Shown here in pieces: positions 45,689 to 53,215 of a stretch of DNA of 64,000 nucleotides (its first letter is position 1; each line of letters begins with the position of its first letter). This DNA comes from Clostridia bacterium (GTDB taxonomy: Bacteria > Bacillota_A > Clostridia > Oscillospirales > CAG-272). The position numbers and the translations under genes were made by a program. Location: contig JAFTLD010000081.1 in NCBI GenBank assembly GCA_017452945.1, positions 4,097 to 68,096 on the forward strand, read 5' to 3'. The notes beneath the pieces are model-generated. The model did not search any database and was not told where the DNA came from. It saw only the letters and a list, made by a program, of their open reading frames with translations.

Positions 45689-46240
45689 ATGTATTCGGAC
45701 GGGATTTCAGAGGTCAAGGGGACGGTTGGACAAATGAAAAAAAGCGGCAAGCTCTGGATCGTGATATTGGGCGCGGTGATCGGGCTGGGACTTTTGCTTT
45801 TGGGGAGCTTTGATTGGCCTTTCGGCAAGCAAGACGAGCAGCAAACGGCCGTTGTCAGCAATGAGCAAAGCGAGCTTTTGGCATATAAACAGGAGCTGAG
45901 CCAAGAGATTGCACAGCTTTGTGCGGGCGTGCGCGGTGTGGGTAAGGTGCAGGTTGTGGTCACGCTTTCGGGCGGGTATGAATACGTGTACGCCTGTGAC
46001 GTGCAAAGCAAGAGTGATGCGGACAGCAACACGTGGGAGGAATCCTACGTAATCGTGGGCTCAGGCAGCTCGCAAGCACCGGTTCTGTTGTTGCGCCGAC
46101 AGCCCGGCATTGCGGGTGTGGGCATCGTGTGCGAGGGCGGAGGCGATCCCGCTGTACAAAACGAGCTTGTTGCATTGGTCAGCGCGACCTTTGGTATAGG
46201 GACGAATAAAATTCACGTCAGCGCATCACAAAATCAGTAA
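45689..46240 (+). CDS. spoIIIAG: Stage III sporulation protein AG
   Basis: 183 residues. An N-terminal membrane helix ('LWIVILGAVIGLGLLLLGS') and a periplasm-facing ring-building domain ('GKVQVVVTLSGGYEYVYA', 'APVLLLRRQPGIAGVGIVC', 'LVALVSATFGIGTNKIHVS'). In Bacillus SpoIIIAG forms a large ring between the two membranes; these motifs fit. Confidence 0.94.
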   Translation: MYSDGISEVKGTVGQMKKSGKLWIVILGAVIGLGLLLLGSFDWPFGKQDEQQTAVVSNEQSELLAYKQELSQEIAQLCAGVRGVGKVQVVVTLSGGYEYVYACDVQSKSDADSNTWEESYVIVGSGSSQAPVLLLRRQPGIAGVGIVCEGGGDPAVQNELVALVSATFGIGTNKIHVSASQNQ

Positions 46241-46245
46241 TACAG

Positions 46246-46274
46246 GCATATTATCGCGCGTGCCACAGTATAAT
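46246..46274 (+). promoter_or_regulatory. Candidate internal sigma-E promoter before spoIIIAH
   Basis: GCATATT at 46246-46252, 14 bases, AGTATAAT at 46267-46274, the same sigma-E-type spacing as before spoIIIAA. The 65-base gap before spoIIIAH is the largest in the operon. An internal promoter is known in the Bacillus spoIIIA locus. Confidence 0.5.
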
Positions 46275-46305
46275 ATAGCGTAACAACTAAACGGAGGGCT
46301 TACAT

Positions 46306-46905
46306 ATGAACGTCAAAAAGGTCATTACGTCGATCGGTGATTTTTTTAAGAAAATGGGTAAACGGAATCTGATCATTGCAGGTGCTGTGATCATGATTGG
46401 TCTTGCGGTCTATCTCAACTGGATCTTCTTTTCAGCAGACAGCCCGGATGATTCGTACAAGTACGATCAGAGTGCGGGCATGACAACAAATTACGGCACC
46501 ACGTTGGGTACGGGATCGTCCGACAACAATCAGAGCAATACCGCTACGGATACTGCGTCTTATTTCAGCAGTGTACAGGTCAGCAGACAAAAGGCAAGAG
46601 ATGAGGCGCTTGAGGTGCTGAATTCGGTTGTGGACAACGACAACGCCACCGAGCAGGTCAAGGCTGAGGCAGTTGCCGAGATCCGTCAGATCGCTGCGGA
46701 AATGGAGAATGAGGCCAAGATCGAATCGCTGATCAAGACAAAGGGATACGCGCAATGCGTGGCAGTCATCAGCGGTGAGAACGTCAGCATCGTAGTACAG
46801 CACGAGGGTGAGCTGAGCGCATCCGCCTTGGCGCAGATCAATGCCATCGTCTACGAGCAGACCGGCATCTCGCCTGCAGGGATCAGTATTATTACAAGAG
46901 AGTAA
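46306..46905 (+). CDS. spoIIIAH: Stage III sporulation protein AH
   Basis: 199 residues. A cytoplasmic basic start, a membrane helix ('NLIIAGAVIMIGLAVYLNWI'), a disordered linker, then a YscJ/FliF-like domain ('SSVQVSRQKARDEALEVL', 'EQVKAEAVAEIRQIAAEM', 'AQINAIVYEQTGISPAGISI'). SpoIIIAH binds forespore SpoIIQ across the septum in Bacillus. spoIIQ is not in the window. Preceded by CGGAGGG. Confidence 0.95.
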   Translation: MNVKKVITSIGDFFKKMGKRNLIIAGAVIMIGLAVYLNWIFFSADSPDDSYKYDQSAGMTTNYGTTLGTGSSDNNQSNTATDTASYFSSVQVSRQKARDEALEVLNSVVDNDNATEQVKAEAVAEIRQIAAEMENEAKIESLIKTKGYAQCVAVISGENVSIVVQHEGELSASALAQINAIVYEQTGISPAGISIITRE

Positions 46906-46942
46906 TGTTCAAAAAAGAGGTTGAATATTCGGTCACAAAACA

Positions 46943-46972
46943 AAGGCAGAAGCTTGACGGCTTCTGCTTTTC
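46943..46972 (+). terminator. Terminator after spoIIIAH
   Basis: A 12-position stem (near 46942-46953 with 46960-46971) with a T-rich 3' arm, 38 bases after the stop. Confidence 0.75.
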
Positions 46973-47120
46973 TGTTTTATGAGGGCTATATGTCAATAGT
47001 TGGGGGTAGAAAAAATCTGACGAAAAGATAAAGAATTATTAAGTTGCGTAGGTTTTTGACAAGTTGCCTGCAGAAGTAATATTGGATTGTGATCGAATAT
47101 GGTAATGTAAATCGTCTACC

Positions 47121-47228
47121 CGTAGGAGGCGACGTCCTCGACGCCCCGGGAAGGCACAAAGAAGTTTTTCATTGCGAAAAGATTTGTTTATGTAGGACGG
47201 GCTGTCGAGGACGTCAGCCCCTACCGAC
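47121..47228. repeat. Inverted pair of REP-like palindromic units
   Basis: Unit 1 is at 47121-47148 (CGTAGGAGGCGACGTCCTCG and following bases). Unit 2 is at 47197-47228 on the opposite strand (reading GGTAGGGGCTGACGTCCTCG). They share GACGTCCTCGAC and the flanking GTAGG and CCC blocks, and together can form a stem around about 48 bases. The same unit, in three copies, is inside mutL at 54446. The remaining sequence to 47440 has more short palindromes (GTGCGAATG...CATTCGTGCG) and no credible gene. Confidence 0.7.
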
Positions 47229-47502
47229 GGACGGATCGCGTGTCCGAATTTGCGGGCGGGGCGACCCTCCCGCGGAATCGGTCGTGCGAATGGGTATACA
47301 TTCGTGCGTAACAGGGGACGGAGCCATGTACATTGCCGCGTCACCGCATCAGGATGACACTTGGGATGAGGCGAGGCGTGGCATTCGTGAATGTCCCTAC
47401 GGATGACACGCGGGGTGTGGTGGATTATTTTGCTTCCCCTTGTCATTTGTCGGTTTTTTTGCATACAATGGCAATAAAATCACACAACAAAGGGGAATTT
47501 GT

Positions 47503-48579
47503 ATGCAAGAAAATCAGAAAAAAGCTTATTTTGCGGCAGCCAACACGTCGCGCGGTTTTGTCAGCTTTTATGGGGATTGCTTCGGGAGTGAGCATATAGA
47601 CCGCATGTACATGATCAAGGGCGGTCCGGGGACGGGAAAAAGCCGTTTCCTTGGCGACGTAGCGCACGCGGCGACCTTGCGCGGCTGGCAAGCGGAGTAT
47701 TACTATTGCTCGTCCGATCCGGGCTCTTTGGACGGTGTGATCCTGACGCATCCTGCCAAGGGCTGCATCGCTCTTGCCGACAGCACACCGCCGCACGTTC
47801 TTGAGCCTGCATTGCCGGGGGTGCGCGACGTCATCGTCAATCTTGGAGATTTTTGGGATCGCGAGGTGCTGGCCAAGCACGCTTGTCGCATTCGCACGCT
47901 TTGCGACTATAAGCAGCGAGGCTTTGCGCAAGCCTATGAGTATCTTCACACGGCAGGCACACTGCATCGCATTCGCGATAGCCTGATCGCGCCCTGTCTG
48001 TACACCGATCACGTAGCACGTACTGCCGCCAAGCTTGCAAGGCTGATGCCGGATGGAACGGAGTACAGTGAGCGCATCGGCCTTTGCGACAGCATCGGTA
48101 TGCGGGGCAGGATACATCTTGATACCTATGAAAAGACAGCGGATCGTTTGGTGGTGCTCATGCCGTTTTACGGTGTGGAGCACGTGCTCATGCAGCAGCT
48201 TTACGCCCATGCCAAGCAAAAGGGCTGCCGCGTGCATCGCGCACCCGATCCGCTGGAGCCCGAAAAGACGAGCGTGCTGTATTTTCCGTTAAGTCGCCTT
48301 TGCATCATGGCAGAAAATCCCGAAAGCACGGTGGGAACGGCTGTGCAGCGCATCGATCTGCGCCGCATGTGTGATGCAGACGCCCTGCGCGGTGTGCGCG
48401 GTCAGGCAAGGCTTGCGCAAAAAATGGCGGACAGTGCGCTGGATGCGGCTTGTGAATGTTTTGCGCGTGCGGGGGAATACCACTTTGAGCTGGAAAGTAT
48501 TTATACGGATGCCATGGACTTTGATGCAAAGGAGCATTTTACCGCGACATTTTGTAACGCGATCTTACAAAATCCTTGA
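47503..48579 (+). CDS. P-loop ATPase of unknown function (PRK06851-like)
   Basis: 358 residues. ATG 47503 is preceded by AAAGGGG; a TTG at 47440 would lie in the promoter region. Walker A 'GGPGTGKS' is at 40-47, followed by 'CSSDPGSLDGVIL'. The layout (N-terminal 'AANTSRGFVSFYGDCF', Walker A, then the 'SSDP.SLDG' block) matches a hypothetical ATPase family seen in Firmicutes. It is probably cytoplasmic. A promoter-like TTGTCA/TACAAT pair (about 47437-47468) precedes it. It stands between spoIIIA and miaB, with no other sign of role. Confidence 0.7.
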   Translation: MQENQKKAYFAAANTSRGFVSFYGDCFGSEHIDRMYMIKGGPGTGKSRFLGDVAHAATLRGWQAEYYYCSSDPGSLDGVILTHPAKGCIALADSTPPHVLEPALPGVRDVIVNLGDFWDREVLAKHACRIRTLCDYKQRGFAQAYEYLHTAGTLHRIRDSLIAPCLYTDHVARTAAKLARLMPDGTEYSERIGLCDSIGMRGRIHLDTYEKTADRLVVLMPFYGVEHVLMQQLYAHAKQKGCRVHRAPDPLEPEKTSVLYFPLSRLCIMAENPESTVGTAVQRIDLRRMCDADALRGVRGQARLAQKMADSALDAACECFARAGEYHFELESIYTDAMDFDAKEHFTATFCNAILQNP

Positions 48580-48605
48580 CAATGGGTGCTTTTGTGTAGT
48601 ATAAT
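48576..48605 (+). promoter_or_regulatory. Sigma-A promoter of the miaB operon
   Basis: TTGACA 48576-48581, overlapping the stop codon of the ATPase gene, an 18-base spacer, and TATAAT 48600-48605. Confidence 0.8.
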
Positions 48606-48646
48606 AATAAATTGAGATACTATAATATTTAAGGATAAATAAAAAA

Positions 48647-50041
48647 ATGAGCAAACAAATCGTCTATGACGCAAGTCAATATATAGAACGGCTGCGCGGC
48701 TATACTGCCGAGCTTTCCGCAGTGCAGGGAAGTGCGCCCAAGTGCTTTGTGCTGACTTTTGGCTGCCAGCAAAACGTGGCTGACAGCGAAAAGCTTTCGG
48801 GCATGGCGCGCGATATGGGATACGAGCTTTGTGACGATCCCGCAGACGCCGATCTGATCGCGGTCAACACCTGCGCCATCCGTGAGCATGCCGAGCAAAA
48901 GGCGCTCTCGATCGTGGGGCAGTATAAGCACCTCAAAGCCAAAAAGCCCTCGCTGATCATTGCCGTATGCGGTTGTATGGTGGCGCAGGAGCACCGCCGC
49001 GAGGATATCAAGCACAAATATCCTTACGTGGACATCACGTTTGGCACGGCATCCTTGCACCGTTTTCCCGAGCTGCTCTGGCAAAAGATCGCGCGTTCGC
49101 GCCGTATTTTCTGCCCCGAGGAGAGCGAATATACGGTAGCCGAGGGCGTGCCGATCTGCCGAGAGAGCGACTACCGCGCGTGGGTGTCCATTATGTACGG
49201 CTGCAACAATTTCTGCTCCTATTGCATCGTGCCTTACGTGCGCGGCAGAGAGCGCAGCAGAGAAATGCACGAGGTGGTTGCCGAGGTCAAGGAATTGGTC
49301 GAGAAGGGCTATAAGGATATTACGCTGCTCGGGCAGAACGTTAACTCCTATGCCAAGGGCATGGGCTATGATTTTGCCGATCTGCTTTCCGAGCTTGACA
49401 AGATCGAAGGGGATTTCATTCTGCGCTTTATGACCAGCCACCCCAAGGACGCAAGCTATAAGCTGATCGACGTGATGGCAAGCTCAAAGCATATCGCGCA
49501 CCAGTTTCATCTGCCGCTGCAATCGGGCAGTGATAAGATACTCAAGGCCATGAACCGTCACTACGACAAGGCAAGGTATCTGGATATCGTGCGCTATATC
49601 CGCGAAAAGATGCCGGATGCGGCACTTTCCTCGGATATCATTGTGGGATTCCCCGGGGAAACGGACGAGGATTTTGAGGACACCATGCAGATTTTGGACA
49701 CCGTGCGCTTTGATATGCTGTTCTCGTTTATCTACTCGCCCAGAAAAGGCACACCCGCAGCAGAAATGGAGCAGGTAGACCCTAAGGTGACGGGTAAGAG
49801 ATTTGACCGGTTGCTTGCGCTCCAACACGATATTGCGTTGGAGAAAAATCAGCCATTGGTTGGCAAGACCATTCGCGTGCTTTGCGACGGTCCGAGTAAA
49901 AACAACCCCGAGATTTATTCAGGCCGTGAGGAGGGCAACAAGATCGTGTTCTTCCACGCCGACCCTGAGGACACAGGCAAGTTTGTGGACGTCAAGATTG
50001 ACAAGGCGGACGCTTTTGCTTTGTGGGGCGAAAAAGAATAA
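48647..50041 (+). CDS. miaB: tRNA-2-methylthio-N6-dimethylallyladenosine synthase
   Basis: 464 residues. Methylthiolates i6A37 of tRNAs reading UNN codons. The N-terminal UPF0004 domain has 'TFGCQQNVADSE' (Cys40), 'VNTCAIREHAEQK' and 'CGCMVAQ'. The radical SAM motif 'CNNFCSYC' gives Cys186, Cys190 and Cys193. 'LLGQNVNSY' and 'HLPLQSGSDKILKAMNRHY' follow, and a TRAM domain ends the protein. Preceded by its own promoter. Confidence 0.97.
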   Translation: MSKQIVYDASQYIERLRGYTAELSAVQGSAPKCFVLTFGCQQNVADSEKLSGMARDMGYELCDDPADADLIAVNTCAIREHAEQKALSIVGQYKHLKAKKPSLIIAVCGCMVAQEHRREDIKHKYPYVDITFGTASLHRFPELLWQKIARSRRIFCPEESEYTVAEGVPICRESDYRAWVSIMYGCNNFCSYCIVPYVRGRERSREMHEVVAEVKELVEKGYKDITLLGQNVNSYAKGMGYDFADLLSELDKIEGDFILRFMTSHPKDASYKLIDVMASSKHIAHQFHLPLQSGSDKILKAMNRHYDKARYLDIVRYIREKMPDAALSSDIIVGFPGETDEDFEDTMQILDTVRFDMLFSFIYSPRKGTPAAEMEQVDPKVTGKRFDRLLALQHDIALEKNQPLVGKTIRVLCDGPSKNNPEIYSGREEGNKIVFFHADPEDTGKFVDVKIDKADAFALWGEKE

Positions 50042-50046
50042 TTGAC

Positions 50047-50162
50047 AAGCGTTTTTCGCTCAAGATCCTTCGCAGCGCATTTTTCTGCTGTCATTCTCGA
50101 GCGCAGCGAAGAATCTTGCAGAAAAATGCTTGCTTGAGGATGACAGAGCGAAAAAACGCTTT
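50047..50162. repeat. Palindromic intergenic repeat between miaB and ylbF
   Basis: The outer arms AAGCGTTTTTCGCTC and AAGCGTTTTTTCGCTC (reverse complement) close the unit. Inside are further complementary pairs: AAGATCCTTCGCAGCGC with GCGCAGCGAAGAATCTT, and GCATTTTTCTG with CAGAAAAATGC. Not all can pair at once, so it can form alternative hairpins. No gene. It is a third sequence type of palindromic repeat in this window. Confidence 0.75.
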
Positions 50163-50203
50163 TTGAGAATTGATTGAAATAAAAAGAAAAGAGGATAAAA
50201 ATC

Positions 50204-50596
50204 ATGGAAATTTTTGAACTGGCAGCACAGCTTGGCAAGGTGCTCAAAGAGGATGAAAGACTGGTACGCATGGCAAAGGCTAAGGAAGCGTACGAAAACG
50301 ATATGGATCTGCGCACCTTAATGCGTGAATATCAGGTACAGCAGATCGCGCTGGAAAAAACGGCGGGTCAGAAGGACGTGGAGGCAAGATTTTTGGAAAT
50401 GATCCAGAACCGCATCAACGAGCTTTATGATCAGATCGTGGCTCACCCCGTATACGTGGAGCTGGAGGCTGCGCAGAACGAGGTTAATACGCTTATGAAT
50501 GCGGTCAACAATACCATTATGTTTGAGATCACGGGTGAAATGCCTTCATCTTGCACCCACGATTGTTCTACTTGCGGCGGAGGCTGCAGCCACTAA
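50204..50596 (+). CDS. ylbF: YlbF/YmcA-family protein with C-terminal four-cysteine tail
   Basis: 130 residues. The helical YlbF/YmcA (DUF964) domain covers about 1-105: 'LAAQLGKVLKEDERLVRMAK', 'LRTLMREYQVQQIALE', 'HPVYVELEAAQNEVNTLMNA'. The C-terminus is a short tail 'CTHDCSTCGGGC' (Cys117, 121, 124, 128) able to bind a metal or Fe-S cluster. In Bacillus, YlbF and YmcA with YaaT form an Fe-S complex that supports RNase Y and competence or biofilm regulation; the position between miaB and mutS is that of ymcA. RNase Y is also in this window. Symbol assigned by family, not exact orthology. Confidence 0.85.
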   Translation: MEIFELAAQLGKVLKEDERLVRMAKAKEAYENDMDLRTLMREYQVQQIALEKTAGQKDVEARFLEMIQNRINELYDQIVAHPVYVELEAAQNEVNTLMNAVNNTIMFEITGEMPSSCTHDCSTCGGGCSH

Positions 50597-50619
50597 ACGA
50601 AAGAAGTGAGGATAAGACC

Positions 50620-53205
50620 ATGACTCCTATGATGGAGCAATATTTCGAGGTCAAAAATAAATACAAGGATCATTTACTGTTTTACCGCCTTGGCGACTTT
50701 TACGAGATGTTCTTTGACGATGCCATTACCGCCTCGCGTGAGTTGGAGCTGACGCTGACAGGCAGAGATTGCGGAGAAGCGGAGCGCGCACCCATGTGCG
50801 GTGTGCCGTTCCATTCGGCAGAAGGGTACATAGGCAGACTGATCGCCAAGGGCTATAAGGTGGCGATTTGCGAGCAGGTGGAGGATCCCGCCACCGCAAA
50901 GGGCTTGGTCAAGCGTGACGTGGTGCGTGTGGTAACGCCCGGTACGGTCATTGAGAGCGCGCTGCTCTCGGAGCAGAAGAATAACTATCTTTGCGCCATT
51001 TACGTGGGTGAATACGCCATCGGTGTGTGCTTTGCGGACGTTTCCACAGCACAGATCTGTGCGACGTCGTTTGACGGTGAACAGGCAGAAACAAGACTGT
51101 GCAACGAGCTTGCAACCTATGCGCCGCGTGAGGTGATCGCCAATCTTTCCCGCAAAGCGTTTCCCGAAACCGCTGCGTTTATAACAGACCGCCTGAATGC
51201 CGTGCTTGGCGATAATCAGCCGGGCAGATTTGAATATGCCGATGCGCTGGAGAGAGTCAAGGAGAGATTTGGCGAGAGCGTCAAGACGCGCGATGCAGCG
51301 GATAAGCCTTTGATCTGTGCTGTCGGTGCACTGATCGATTACATTTATGAAACGCAAAAGACCGAAACGCCTTATCTCAAGGAGCTGCAGGTCTATTCGG
51401 ACGGACAGTATCTGGAGATGGACGCCAACACGCGCCGCAACTTGGAGCTGACAGAAACAATGCGTCAAAAAGAAAAGAAGGGCTCTTTGCTCTGGGTGCT
51501 GGACAAGACCAAGACCTCGCCCGGTGCAAGACTTTTGCGCAGCTGGGTAGAGCATCCGCTTCTTTCGGTAGGCACCATCTCCAGGCGACAGAGCGCAGTG
51601 GACGAGCTGTTTGGTAACTTCATGCTGCGCGAGGAGCTTTCCGAGCTGCTGGCAGGCGTGCTTGATTTAGAGAGATTGATGACCCGTATCGTGTACGGTA
51701 CGGCTAATGCCAAGGATTTGCGCGCTGTTGCCAACACCGCGTCCGTGTTGCCCGAGGTCAAAAAGCTTTTGCAGACCTGCAAGAGTGAGGAGCTTTCCGC
51801 TATCTGTCGTGAGCTGGATCTCTTGGAGGATATTTGCGCAAAGATCAACGCAGGCATTTGCGAGGAACCGCCCTTTTCGGTGCGTGACGGCGGCATGATT
51901 GCCGATGGCTACAGCGCCGAGGTAGACGAGCTGCGCACCATTATGCGTGACGGCAAGCATTGGGTCGAGCAGACCGCTGCTGCCGAGCGAGAGCGCACGG
52001 GAATCAAGACGCTGAAGGTTGGCTACAACAAAGTGTTCGGTTACTATATTGAGGTCAGCAAATCCTTTATAGATCAGGTGCCGGCGCACTATATCCGCAA
52101 GCAGACCTTAGTGGGAGGTGAGCGCTACATCACCGATGAGCTCAAGGAAATGGAAGCCAAGATCCTGGGCGCGGGGGACCGTGTATGTGCTTTGGAATAT
52201 GAGCTGTTCCAAGAGATTCGCGCATACGTGGCACAAAACAGTGAGCGTGTGCAGAAAACCGCTGCGCTGCTTGCCAAGACCGACGTATATTTATCACTTG
52301 CCACTGTGGCAGCACGCAACAAGTACGTGCGTCCCGAGGTGGATACGAGTGACGTGATAGAAATCAAGGATGGCCGCCATCCGGTGGTCGAGCAATTCGT
52401 CAAGGACACGTATTTCGTGCCGAACGATGCGCATTTGGATACCAAGAATAACCGTTTGATGCTGATCACGGGCCCCAACATGGCCGGTAAGTCTACTTAT
52501 ATGCGACAGGTGGCGCTGATCACGCTGATGGCGCAGATCGGCAGCTTTGTACCTGCAAACGAGGCACGCATTGGCATTGTGGATAAGATCTTTACCCGTG
52601 TGGGAGCATCGGATGACTTGGCTTCGGGACAATCTACCTTTATGCTGGAGATGACCGAGGTGGCATATATTCTGCAAAATGCTACGCAAAAGAGTCTGAT
52701 TATTTATGACGAGGTTGGCCGCGGTACCTCTACCTTTGACGGCATGAGCATCGCGCGTGCCATTGTGGAGTATACGCACAGCCGCCGCATCGGTGCAAAG
52801 ACCTTGTTTGCTACACACTATCATGAGCTGACCGTTATGGAGCAGGAGTTTGAGGGTGTGGTCAACTACAATATTGCCGCGAAAAAGCGCGGTGACAGCA
52901 TTACTTTTTTGCGCAAGATCGTGCGCGGCTCTACCGACGACAGCTACGGCATTGAGGTTGCCAAGCTGGCAGGCTTGCCGAATGACGTGATCAAGCGCGC
53001 CAAGCAGGTGCTGCTCTCGGTTGAGCAGACCGCCAAGGCGCTCAGTACGGCCGAGCCTGCACAAAAGAAGGAGAGCGACGAGATCACCATCGAGGATCAG
53101 ATCAACGACCAGGTGATCGAACAGCTCAAAAACGTGGATATCAACACGCTCTCGCCCTATGAGTGCATGACGCTTTTGTTTGATATCAAAAAAAGATTGA
53201 TTTAA
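50620..53205 (+). CDS. mutS: DNA mismatch repair protein MutS
   Basis: 861 residues. ATG 50620 is used; the longer frame begins inside ylbF. The mismatch-contact motif 'GDFYEMFF' has Phe27 and Glu29. The core and clamp follow, then Walker A 'GPNMAGKST' (618-626), 'GASDDLASGQSTFMLEM', Walker B 'IIYDEVGRGTSTFDG' and 'FATHYHEL'. The C-terminal helical tail ends 'MTLLFDIKKRL'. Recognises base mismatches and recruits MutL, encoded next with a 10-base gap. Confidence 0.98.
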   Translation: MTPMMEQYFEVKNKYKDHLLFYRLGDFYEMFFDDAITASRELELTLTGRDCGEAERAPMCGVPFHSAEGYIGRLIAKGYKVAICEQVEDPATAKGLVKRDVVRVVTPGTVIESALLSEQKNNYLCAIYVGEYAIGVCFADVSTAQICATSFDGEQAETRLCNELATYAPREVIANLSRKAFPETAAFITDRLNAVLGDNQPGRFEYADALERVKERFGESVKTRDAADKPLICAVGALIDYIYETQKTETPYLKELQVYSDGQYLEMDANTRRNLELTETMRQKEKKGSLLWVLDKTKTSPGARLLRSWVEHPLLSVGTISRRQSAVDELFGNFMLREELSELLAGVLDLERLMTRIVYGTANAKDLRAVANTASVLPEVKKLLQTCKSEELSAICRELDLLEDICAKINAGICEEPPFSVRDGGMIADGYSAEVDELRTIMRDGKHWVEQTAAAERERTGIKTLKVGYNKVFGYYIEVSKSFIDQVPAHYIRKQTLVGGERYITDELKEMEAKILGAGDRVCALEYELFQEIRAYVAQNSERVQKTAALLAKTDVYLSLATVAARNKYVRPEVDTSDVIEIKDGRHPVVEQFVKDTYFVPNDAHLDTKNNRLMLITGPNMAGKSTYMRQVALITLMAQIGSFVPANEARIGIVDKIFTRVGASDDLASGQSTFMLEMTEVAYILQNATQKSLIIYDEVGRGTSTFDGMSIARAIVEYTHSRRIGAKTLFATHYHELTVMEQEFEGVVNYNIAAKKRGDSITFLRKIVRGSTDDSYGIEVAKLAGLPNDVIKRAKQVLLSVEQTAKALSTAEPAQKKESDEITIEDQINDQVIEQLKNVDINTLSPYECMTLLFDIKKRLI

Positions 53206-53215
53206 TGGAGTAAGT

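Noticed and set aside
47089..47406. A 105-codon open frame in the spoIIIA-ATPase gap
   Set aside because: It is made of palindromic repeat sequence with no ribosome binding site, so it is probably not coding.
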